From Clostridiales bacterium (GTDB lineage Bacteria > Bacillota > Clostridia > Oscillospirales > CAG-272), in contig DPGD01000027.1 of the NCBI GenBank assembly GCA_003522145.1, positions 5,335 through 31,154 of the forward strand: a stretch of 25,820 nt of DNA, read 5' to 3'. This document shows positions 1-6,487 of this stretch, piece after piece. A program made the translations under genes and the position numbers. The notes under the pieces are model-generated. The model was not told the origin of the DNA and did no database searches. It saw only the letters and a list, made by a program, of their open reading frames with translations. The number at the start of each line of letters is the position of its first letter. Position 1 is the first letter of the stretch.

Positions 1-56
1 CCAAGGGGCGTTTTTTCAAAAACGCGCCCTTGGCAGGGTGTGGGACGGAGTCCCAC
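1..56. repeat. Pair of hairpins, REP-like intergenic repeat
   Basis: Two adjacent inverted repeats lie at the very edge of the window. Positions 1-33 form a long stem (CCAAGGG... against ...CCCTTGG, with one bulge and a two-base tip), and 40-56 form a 7-bp stem GTGGGAC/GTCCCAC with a GGA loop. No T-run follows, so this is not a standard terminator. The arrangement (a 'gggactccgtccc' hairpin followed by a 'ccaagggc' hairpin on the minus strand) resembles dispersed intergenic repeats I associate with Clostridia genomes; that link is from memory and untested. The element may extend left of the window. Confidence 0.55.
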
Positions 57-89
57 GGGGAAGAGGGGGGAAAGCATCTCACAGAAACC

Positions 90-129
90 AAAAGGAATGG
101 CGGGCACCTGAAATTGGCACCGCCATTCC
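90..129 (-). terminator. Intrinsic terminator of the CotH-domain gene
   Basis: A perfect 10-bp stem (GGAATGGCGG at 94-103, CCGCCATTCC at 120-129) sits 26 bases beyond the stop codon of the leftward CotH-domain gene. Read on the minus strand it is followed by TTTTGG, a short and imperfect U-run. Confidence 0.6.
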
Positions 130-155
130 GGAGATTCTGTTGTCGGGAGACTTCC

Positions 156-2966
156 TTATCCGAAATATTTTGTTTTTTCTTCCTCAGTAAGTCCCAAGAG
201 CGCCGCAAAATCCTCCTGAAGCTGTTTTCCTCGGCCGGTCACATAGTTCTGCAAGCGAGGGACTTTGACCTGGGACCAATCCTCGTAGCTATACATATAG
301 ACCATATATTTCATATCGTGGTCGATGGCCGCACGCAGCTCCTCAATTCTGCCGAGAACCGTCTGATTGGACAGAGCGGTAGTGGTCAGCTCTGCCAGCC
401 TCTTCAAAAACCGATCCTTGAACTGCTGGTTCTCCAGGAGCCGGACAAACAAGGCGCAGATTTTGCTGCTCTTTTTCCAGTCATAGAGGTAGGTCACTGT
501 AGACACGGAAGCATATCGGGAATCGATGCCGAAGCCCAGATCGCAATCATAGAAGAGAAAGCGCCATTTGCCGTCACCTTCAGAGGAATAGTAGATTCTG
601 GTATTTCCCAGATCCCGGTTATCCGCCCAGCAGAGCAGGATATAATAATCAATGGTGCTCTCGATGGACAGGTTTTCGGACACATAGGCATAGTTGGAGG
701 GATTGGTCATATCATGGCTCATGATATAGTTCCACAGATTGTCAATGCCGTCTCCGTTGGTTCCCCATTCGGGATGATTCATATTGGCCACCACGGTTAC
801 GGAAGAGGGGCTGACGCCGGTGTGTGCCGCAATGAAATTGGGGTTGATTTTTTCTCGTATATAGTAAACGCCCTTGTATTCCCCATTCACATACACATTC
901 ACCGGACGGTATTTCTGCACCAGAAGCTCCGGGCAGTACTCTCCCGCGATGCCTGTGGCAAATTCGTCCCGCATCATGGCGTTATAATAGTCCTGAGAAC
1001 CGCAGCGGAGCACCAGATCGTCAAATTCCGTGATCTCCCCGTCGCCGAACACATCATATTTCAATTTAGAAGAGCCGTATTTTGCCCGGAATTTCACCCG
1101 GAAGCTCTTTTTGGGCAGATCGCGGCTGTCGTCACCGAAAAGCCTTACACCGCAGTTCAGCGCAAACTCTTCCTTTCCGTTCACATAGAGGGCCACATTT
1201 CCCGGCACCTCCAACTCCCGCTCTTCCCAGTTGGTGTAGATCCCGCTCTCGCCGTACATATCCTTTTCCAGCGTCGTGATTTTCACCACAGGAAGCTCCA
1301 GATCGGTGGCGTTGACCTCATCGGGCGCATCCACAAAATAATTGTAGATCACATCCTCACCCGGCAGTTTTCTTTCTTCATACCAAACTGCCCGGAGAGC
1401 CATACTTTCCGAAACGGGAATGCGCTCCCCTGCATAGAGAGCGGAAGCCGAAGTGGGACGGCCGCCGTCGGTGGTGTAGTAGATTTTTCCCTCCCGGGGG
1501 AAGGTCACGAAAAAGCTGTCTTGATAGAAACCGCTCTCCACGCTTGCCTGGGGCTTTCCCGAAACCTCCCGGAAGCCCTCTCCGTTTTCCCTGCCGAAGG
1601 TGGGCGTTTCAAAATAGCAGAGACCTTTTTCGCTTCGTCCCCAGCTCCGGTCGGACGGAATGTAGGGAAGGTCCAGCGCATCGGTGATCTTTCCGCTTTG
1701 ATCGCTTATCAGCACAAATTCTCCGTCTTTCGACAGATTGAAGGGGCAGCAGTCCTTGCCCTCCTCGTCGCAATATACAACATAAAGTTCACCGGGCTGG
1801 AGCGTCACTGCGGGCAGACGGTATTTCTGAAGATTTTTCCGAGAGTCCGAAAGATAAAAATCCGCCAGATTCAGGGCTTCGTTTCCGATATTTTTCAATT
1901 CCAGCATATCGGAGCACTCCCCGTTTCGGGGATTGTATACCGAATTGGAGGAAATCGCTTCGTTGATCACCAGTCCCCGGCGGTTCATCAGATAGGCATT
2001 CCGCCCCTCTTCGGTGTTGGGATAGCCGGGAGAGGGCTCGGCCCACTCTTTGCCGTCAAAGGATTTGTTTTTTTCTGCCTCCGGATAGCTGAACGCACTC
2101 ACACGACCGCCGTTTTGGTGGGTGAGATAGAGCGTTTTTCCTCCGGAGGACAGCAGAACGCCCAATTCGTCTCCCAGCAACACACGGTACGCCCCCGGCT
2201 CCAGAACCTCGTCAGGGAGCTTGGATGCCAGAAGGTTTCCCGCGCTGTCCGAAAGGTAAAACTCCGACAGCCTCAGCCCTTCGGTGCCCGGATTGTACAG
2301 CTCCAGATAATTGCCGATCTGCCCGTTCACCGGGTAGTGGGTGTTGAGGGGCAGAACCTCGCTGATGAGCAGTCTGCCAAAGAGCGCAGACTCTCCCGTT
2401 CCGGGCGTGGGCAGATCGGTTTCTGCCCCCGAAGCAAAGAGAAAGGAATGATCGGGAGAGGGATTGCTATAGGAAAAAGAGACGCCCTTGCTCCCCTTGT
2501 GGGAAACGGCGATGGTGCCGGTTTCCTCCGGCTCCTCCGGCAGGAAAAACAGGTAGTATTCCCCGGAATTCAACTGCACATCGGGCAACCGGTAGGCACT
2601 GGTGCCGTAAAGCAGAGAAAATTCAAAGAGCGACAGCGTTTCCCCCGACACATTGTGCAGTTCCAACCAGGAAGAATACGCTCCCTGTTCATCGGGAACC
2701 GTCGTCCGGTTGTGAACCATCAGTTCGGTCGGCAAAAGCTCACCCGAACGGTCGATCTGAGGCGGAAGAGAGGTTTCGGTCTGGCCGGTTTCACCGGTTT
2801 CGACGGGGGTTCCGGTTGTGTTCTCTTTGGGTTCGCCTGAAGCGCCGGAAGCAGGTGCATCGGAGGAAGCCACCGACACTCCGGTTCCGCAGGAAACCGT
2901 CACAGCCGCCAGCGCCGCCAGAAGAAACGCCGATAAACGCCTGGCAAAGAAATTTTTTGTTTTCAC
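156..2966 (-). CDS. Lipoprotein with lamin-tail domains and a CotH kinase-like domain
   Basis: 936 aa, GTG start at 2966 preceded by GAAGGG about 8 bases upstream. The N-terminus is a lipoprotein signal: basic residues, a hydrophobic stretch and a lipobox ending in Cys26 (VTVSC), then a Ser/Thr/Gly-rich linker to about residue 75, so the protein is probably tethered outside the membrane. Three lamin-tail-like beta domains follow (about 78-170, 198-315, 331-460; each has a '..LELxN.G.....L..FxLSDS' core), then a chitobiase C-terminal-like beta domain (about 472-546, 'IYYTTDGGRPT'). The CotH region runs from about 555 to 840, with 'KKSFRVKFR', 'YRPVNVYVNGEYKGVYYIRE', 'DNRDLGN' (782-788) and 'FYDCDLGFG' (Asp807, Asp809). 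CotH of Bacillus is an atypical protein kinase of spore-coat proteins; whether this secreted relative phosphorylates anything is unknown. It is transcribed alone. Confidence 0.85.
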   Translation of the reverse strand: MKTKNFFARRLSAFLLAALAAVTVSCGTGVSVASSDAPASGASGEPKENTTGTPVETGETGQTETSLPPQIDRSGELLPTELMVHNRTTVPDEQGAYSSWLELHNVSGETLSLFEFSLLYGTSAYRLPDVQLNSGEYYLFFLPEEPEETGTIAVSHKGSKGVSFSYSNPSPDHSFLFASGAETDLPTPGTGESALFGRLLISEVLPLNTHYPVNGQIGNYLELYNPGTEGLRLSEFYLSDSAGNLLASKLPDEVLEPGAYRVLLGDELGVLLSSGGKTLYLTHQNGGRVSAFSYPEAEKNKSFDGKEWAEPSPGYPNTEEGRNAYLMNRRGLVINEAISSNSVYNPRNGECSDMLELKNIGNEALNLADFYLSDSRKNLQKYRLPAVTLQPGELYVVYCDEEGKDCCPFNLSKDGEFVLISDQSGKITDALDLPYIPSDRSWGRSEKGLCYFETPTFGRENGEGFREVSGKPQASVESGFYQDSFFVTFPREGKIYYTTDGGRPTSASALYAGERIPVSESMALRAVWYEERKLPGEDVIYNYFVDAPDEVNATDLELPVVKITTLEKDMYGESGIYTNWEERELEVPGNVALYVNGKEEFALNCGVRLFGDDSRDLPKKSFRVKFRAKYGSSKLKYDVFGDGEITEFDDLVLRCGSQDYYNAMMRDEFATGIAGEYCPELLVQKYRPVNVYVNGEYKGVYYIREKINPNFIAAHTGVSPSSVTVVANMNHPEWGTNGDGIDNLWNYIMSHDMTNPSNYAYVSENLSIESTIDYYILLCWADNRDLGNTRIYYSSEGDGKWRFLFYDCDLGFGIDSRYASVSTVTYLYDWKKSSKICALFVRLLENQQFKDRFLKRLAELTTTALSNQTVLGRIEELRAAIDHDMKYMVYMYSYEDWSQVKVPRLQNYVTGRGKQLQEDFAALLGLTEEEKTKYFG

Positions 2967-2999
2967 TTTTTCTGCCCTTCTTTCCGCTTTCTTCTTTAC

Positions 3000-3028
3000 A
3001 ATATAGCAAATCTATTCCCGGATTTCAA
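3000..3028 (-). promoter_or_regulatory. Promoter of the CotH-domain lipoprotein
   Basis: On the minus strand, TTGAAA (-35, 3023-3028) and TATATT (-10, 3000-3005) are separated by exactly 17 bases and lie about 35 bases upstream of the GTG start at 2966. Confidence 0.6.
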
Positions 3029-3224
3029 GAGTTTCTTTCAAGAATTTGTTTTTCTTTCGGTAAATAAAAATCTTCTTTTTTCGACTTTCTTTGAATGCTT
3101 GAACGAAAGGCCAAAGGAAAACCAAAGCCGCTCCGGCTCAGCGGATTTCTGCCGACTCACCGCCCCTGCAGAGGTCAAATTCATTTTAAAAGCAAAAAAT
3201 GTTCAAAAAAAAACATAAAAATTG

Positions 3225-3253
3225 TTGACAAATTTGCAAAATTATGGTATGCT
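3225..3253 (+). promoter_or_regulatory. Promoter reading toward the small secreted protein and GNAT gene
   Basis: TTGACA (3225-3230), a 17-base spacer and TATGCT (3248-3253). The nearest rightward gene with a good ribosome binding site starts at 3564, giving a transcript leader of about 300 bases that contains 10-bp tandem repeats and several hairpins. It is divergent from the promoter at 3000-3028; the ~195 bases between them hold no gene I can support. Confidence 0.7.
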
Positions 3254-3295
3254 GTTCTTGAAGAAAGCAAATAATCTCATGATAACATTGTACAT

Positions 3296-3325
3296 GCATT
3301 CATTTGCATCCATTCGCATTCATTT
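3296..3325 (+). repeat. Three tandem 10-bp repeats in a leader
   Basis: Units GCATTCATTT, GCATCCATTC and GCATTCATTT follow one another without gaps, about 40 bases after the -10 box at 3248. The outer two are identical and the middle one differs at two positions. They lie in the predicted 5' leader. Confidence 0.8.
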
Positions 3326-3426
3326 GAAACACGCACCGAGAATATTTGAGAAAAGCGGAGAAAATTAGGATGACGGTAATAAACAGAGACGGAAATTTTT
3401 GCTTTTGTAAAATTGAAAAAAATTTG

Positions 3427-3503
3427 TTCGTTAGCGAAGCGAGGTATCCTCTTCTCTTACGGATTTTCCGCACGCAAAGTGGGTTGTCAGATGCTTTGCG
3501 TGC
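3427..3503 (+). repeat. Run of short hairpins in the 5' leader of the small secreted protein
   Basis: Consecutive inverted repeats: TTCG/CGAA (3427-3438), GAGG/CCTC around TAT (3441-3451), CGGA/TCCG around TTT (3460-3470), then a longer GCACGCAAAG/CTTTGCGTGC pair (3470-3479 with 3494-3503). No long U-run follows any of them. An open frame crosses this region (about 3370-3546) but lacks a convincing ribosome binding site. Confidence 0.6.
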
Positions 3504-3563
3504 CTTTGGCGTGCACATTGGTTCAGAGAAAAATTATGAATATTGATAAAAAAGGAGAAAAAA

Positions 3564-3884
3564 ATGAAAATAGCGAAGAAAATCTGTTTGATACTTGTGA
3601 TTTTGGTTGCTTTGTATGCTATTCCAATGTTTAATATTAATGTTTTGGGTGTTATATCCCCTGCCAGAAGCGGGAAAACCGAGATTACAACAACCGCATA
3701 TGACTATTTAACCCTTGAGGAATCCTTCATTAAATTGAACTTAGGCTATGAACAAACAGAGGCAGGACTTGCTTTATTAGGCGGATACACATATACAACC
3801 GGCTATTGTCACAACTATATTTCGGTTTATGTTTATAATTCGTATGGAACATTAACGCATAGCTACAGGGTACTGAATCTTTGA
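3564..3884 (+). CDS. Small membrane-anchored or secreted protein, unknown function
   Basis: 106 aa, starting at ATG 3564, placed 5 bases after an AAGGAG ribosome binding site; an upstream in-frame TTG at 3543 would swallow that site and was rejected. The N-terminus is Lys-rich followed by a hydrophobic stretch of about 18 residues (ICLILVILVALYAIPMF), consistent with a signal peptide or single membrane anchor; a possible processing region lies near 'VISPARSGK'. The rest is rich in Tyr, Thr and Gly ('LLGGYTYTTGYCHNYISVYVYN'), suggesting beta structure. The gene is AT-richer than its neighbours, which could mean recent acquisition. It is followed 32 bases later by the GNAT gene and may share its transcript. 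I do not recognise the family. Confidence 0.6.
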   Translation: MKIAKKICLILVILVALYAIPMFNINVLGVISPARSGKTEITTTAYDYLTLEESFIKLNLGYEQTEAGLALLGGYTYTTGYCHNYISVYVYNSYGTLTHSYRVLNL

Positions 3885-3916
3885 TGTTACATTTGTAAAC
3901 GGAGGTCGCAAACGAT

Positions 3917-4501
3917 ATGAAAATCCAAGCATTGTCCAAGGAAACGCAAAAGGATTTCCTGTCCTTTATGAACACCCACCCGTACGGGCCTTCGGTCGTG
4001 TATTTCGGAGAGCACCGCTATCTGACGCCCTCAGAGATGCAGACTCTGGAGGATCCCTCCAACAACCGCACCAAAAAGGACTTCATTTCCCGGCGGGAAG
4101 AAGCGGCAGAAAGGTTGATTGAAAGAGGAAAGTTGCAGGGTCTAATTTGTATGTCGGACGGAAAAGCCGTAGGTTTCTGCGGATGCAACAGAAAGTCGGA
4201 ATTCGTCTGCATGGGCAGAAGCGTTCCGGAAGGGTTTTATAAGGCAAGCACAGAGGACACACTGGTCATCTCCGATATGGTGACTGCGGTGGAGTATCGA
4301 AAAAGAGGAATTGCCGGAAAACTTCTTGAAAGGGCTCTCGACTATGCGAAAAAGTCGGGATACAGCGCTGTTGAGTGCTATCCAAGCATTGAGTTTTCCG
4401 AAAAAAATGTGGAAATATTCTGCCATCTGCTTGAAAAGGCCGGGTTTTCGGAAATCTACTCTTCAAAAGAGTGCAGCGTTTATCGCAAGGACCTTTCCTG
4501 A
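3917..4501 (+). CDS. GNAT-family N-acetyltransferase
   Basis: 194 aa, ATG at 3917 with GGAGG about 12 bases upstream. The C-terminal half has the acetyl-CoA binding pattern of the GNAT fold: 'VISDMVTAVEYRKRGIAGKL' (beta4, then the R/Q-x-x-G-x-A/G loop as RKRGIAG), then a helix 'LLERALDYAKKSGYSAVECY' and a typical final strand 'KAGFSEIYSSKECSVYRKDL'. The N-terminal half ('MNTHPYGPSVVYFGEHRYLT') is not the standard beta1-beta2 and may carry substrate specificity. Members acetylate amines on small molecules, peptides or proteins; the substrate cannot be read from sequence. It lies 32 bases after the small secreted protein gene, and no separate promoter is evident. Confidence 0.8.
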   Translation: MKIQALSKETQKDFLSFMNTHPYGPSVVYFGEHRYLTPSEMQTLEDPSNNRTKKDFISRREEAAERLIERGKLQGLICMSDGKAVGFCGCNRKSEFVCMGRSVPEGFYKASTEDTLVISDMVTAVEYRKRGIAGKLLERALDYAKKSGYSAVECYPSIEFSEKNVEIFCHLLEKAGFSEIYSSKECSVYRKDLS

Positions 4502-4562
4502 CCGAAGCCGCAACCGGAGCTTGGCAAGGCGCTTTAAGCAGGAGCTCTGCTGTATACACGAT

Positions 4563-4594
4563 CAAGGGACAAAGCCGAACCGCTTTGTCCCTTG
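4563..4594. repeat. 12-bp perfect inverted repeat without T-run
   Basis: CAAGGGACAAAG (4563-4574) and CTTTGTCCCTTG (4583-4594) surround an 8-base loop, about 60 bases after the GNAT stop. It is followed by GAATTC rather than a T-run, so termination is possible but not typical. Confidence 0.7.
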
Positions 4595-4638
4595 GAATTC
4601 ATAGTTCTAATGGTCGGCAAGGGGGGCGTTTTATCCTC

Positions 4639-4667
4639 TTGTTTTTTTCTCTTCTCTGTGATACAAT
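4639..4667 (+). promoter_or_regulatory. Promoter of the membrane protein-rluA pair
   Basis: TTGTTT (4639-4644), 17-base spacer, TACAAT (4662-4667), about 45 bases ahead of the ATG at 4714. Confidence 0.55.
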
Positions 4668-4713
4668 ACCCCGTATACAAGCCTTATATTCGGATTTCAG
4701 GAGGGAACCGTCC

Positions 4714-5367
4714 ATGCAAAAGCTCACCGGGAAATATCTGTTTTTCAAAACTGTCATTCATCTTCTCTTTCTTCTGATGACACTTGTGTTCAGCATTCCC
4801 GCTTTTTATCTTTTCAAAAGCGGGGATAACAGCGTCTCCCTGACGGTGCGGTGCGTTTCTTCCCTTTCTTTTGTGGTTCTTGCGCTTTTCTGGCACTATG
4901 TGATCCGCCGCTCCAATCTTTCTAAAATTTCCAAAGGTGCCTATTTGGCAGGAGAACTGTTGCCAATCACCTTCTGGACGGTCGTGGGCAATCTGATTCT
5001 GTATATCCCTTCCGGAAGCCTTGTTCCGCCGGAGCCGAAATGGTACGCCTATCTCTTTTTCCCCTTTTCCGCCTGTTCCTATCTCACAAACAATCTGCTC
5101 TTAGGCAGCTTACTGCAGATCCTTTTGTGTGCCCTCACCCTTTTCCTGCTTTACGGACTGAAAAAAAGAAAGGACCCTTCCCTTTCAGGAAGCCTTTCCC
5201 AAACTGTGCTTTCCGCAGAAGTCTCCGAAACAGAAGCACAGGCTGAAGAGGACGCAGAAGGAACGGGTGCCAAAGAAAACGGTGCAGAAGAGATGACAGA
5301 AGAATCCGAGGAGAAAGAAGAAGAAGAAGAAAACAAGGAAGAGGGAGAAAACGGCCGTCATGATTGA
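4714..5367 (+). CDS. Membrane protein with a long acidic C-terminal tail
   Basis: 217 aa. The start is ATG 4714, 9 bases after AGGAGG (4699-4704); the frame is open further upstream but without a ribosome binding site. About four hydrophobic segments are visible: near residues 10-32, 44-62, about 80-100 and 120-145 ('LLLGSLLQILLCALTLFLLY'). After a basic stop-transfer 'KKRK', the last ~65 residues are almost all Glu, Lys, Ala, Ser and Gly, ending in runs of Glu, presumably a cytoplasmic disordered tail. The gene overlaps the next one, an RluA-type synthase, by 8 bases (ATGATTGA), so the two are probably translationally coupled. I recognise no family, and the polyglutamate part is low complexity, so matches there should be ignored. 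Confidence 0.75.
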   Translation: MQKLTGKYLFFKTVIHLLFLLMTLVFSIPAFYLFKSGDNSVSLTVRCVSSLSFVVLALFWHYVIRRSNLSKISKGAYLAGELLPITFWTVVGNLILYIPSGSLVPPEPKWYAYLFFPFSACSYLTNNLLLGSLLQILLCALTLFLLYGLKKRKDPSLSGSLSQTVLSAEVSETEAQAEEDAEGTGAKENGAEEMTEESEEKEEEEENKEEGENGRHD

Positions 5368-6349
5368 GGTTCGGATTCAAAAAAACGATGCCGGAATGCG
5401 CTTGGACCGGTTTCTGCTGAAGGCATACACTAATCTGCCCCCCTCCCTGATGTACAAGGGGATCCGACAGAAAAAAATCAAGAGAAACCGCAAGCGGGCA
5501 GAGCCAAACGAAATGCTGGAAGAGGGAGATGTCCTGCAGATTTTTCTGCCCGAAGAATTTTTCAGAAAAGAGTCTGCCGCACAGGCCTTCACCCACCTGA
5601 AGGCGAAGCTTTCCATTGTTTATGAGGACGACCGCATTCTTCTGCTGAACAAAAAAGCCGGAATGTCGGTGCATGCCGATGAAAAGCAGGAAAGCGGCAC
5701 GCTGATTGACCATGTGAAAGCCTATTTGATGGAAAAAGGAGAGTACGACCCCCAAAAGGAGCAATCCTTTGTCCCGGCGCTCTGCAACCGGATCGACCGA
5801 AACACAGCCGGCCTGGTTCTTGCCGCCAAAAACGCCGAAAGTCTGCGTCTGCTGAACGAGCAGATCCGGAAGGGGGGCCTTGACAAGCGCTACCTCTGCA
5901 TTGCACACGGCATTTTTGAGAAAAAAGAAGCGCTTTTATCCGGGTATCTGCTGAAGGACAGCGGGAAGAATCTGGTGAAGGTTTTCGATCAAAAGCCCTC
6001 CTTCGGAGAGCCCAAGGAGATTCTGACCGAATACCGGGTCCTTGCGGAGACCGATCGGCTGTCTTTGCTGGAGGTGCACCTGATCACCGGGCGCACCCAC
6101 CAGATCCGGGCTCACTTCTCTCACATCGGCCATCCGCTTTTCGGCGACGGAAAATACGGCTCCGGTCGAGAGGATCGGAAGGAAGGAGCCTATTTTCAGG
6201 CACTTTGCGCCTACAGACTGACCTTTTGCCCCAAGGGGGACTTCGGGTGTCTTTCCTACCTTGCGGGGAAAACCTTCTCCCTGCCGCCGGAAGAAATTCC
6301 TCTGCTTACCCGTTTTCCCTTCTTTTCTCCCGAAAACCGGAACATATAA
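5360..6349 (+). CDS. RluA-family pseudouridine synthase
   Basis: 329 aa. RluA-type enzymes isomerise specific uridines of rRNA or tRNA to pseudouridine. An N-terminal S4-like RNA-binding region (about 1-65, 'MRLDRFLLKAY') precedes the catalytic domain. The catalytic motif reads 'CNRIDRNTAGLVLAAKN' (Asp146 as the expected catalytic aspartate); most RluA proteins have HRLDRxTSG, so Asn and Ala here mark a divergent subgroup. Further family signatures are 'LLLNKKAGMSVH' near residue 95 and 'TGRTHQIRAHFSHIGHPLFG' near 245. The start ATG lies inside the 3' end of the preceding membrane-protein gene, whose coding sequence supplies the upstream GGGAG/GAGAA purines. The target uridine cannot be predicted. 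Confidence 0.9.
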   Translation: MIEVRIQKNDAGMRLDRFLLKAYTNLPPSLMYKGIRQKKIKRNRKRAEPNEMLEEGDVLQIFLPEEFFRKESAAQAFTHLKAKLSIVYEDDRILLLNKKAGMSVHADEKQESGTLIDHVKAYLMEKGEYDPQKEQSFVPALCNRIDRNTAGLVLAAKNAESLRLLNEQIRKGGLDKRYLCIAHGIFEKKEALLSGYLLKDSGKNLVKVFDQKPSFGEPKEILTEYRVLAETDRLSLLEVHLITGRTHQIRAHFSHIGHPLFGDGKYGSGREDRKEGAYFQALCAYRLTFCPKGDFGCLSYLAGKTFSLPPEEIPLLTRFPFFSPENRNI

Positions 6350-6385
6350 TTTCTTTTCGCCTCATAGGATGATAGCACCGGAAGC

Positions 6386-6410
6386 GTGTCTCGTCCGTGA
6401 GGCGTTTTTT
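6386..6410 (+). terminator. Weak intrinsic terminator after the RluA-type gene
   Basis: GTGTCTC (6386-6392) pairs with GAGGCGT (6399-6405), including G-U pairs, around GTCCGT and is followed by TTTTT. It separates the synthase from the flippase gene, for which I see no clear promoter. Confidence 0.45.
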
Positions 6411-6487
6411 GCGTCCGGCGGTTCCTTTTCCCGGATGTTCCTCTCGAACCGTTTTCTTTACCGTCCTTTTGAATTCTTGAGGTGTAT

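Noticed and set aside
30..2840. A 936-codon open frame on the plus strand opposite the CotH-domain gene
   Set aside because: It lacks a ribosome binding site and any recognisable domain; the minus strand has a lipoprotein signal, ordered domains and a promoter. The long opposite frame is a by-product of codon bias.
3346..3546. A 66-codon open frame in the leader of the small secreted protein
   Set aside because: No convincing ribosome binding site and it runs through a series of inverted repeats; the better supported gene starts at 3564.
5135..5908. A 257-codon leftward open frame across the membrane-protein and RluA-type genes
   Set aside because: It is antisense to two well supported, overlapping genes and has no motifs.
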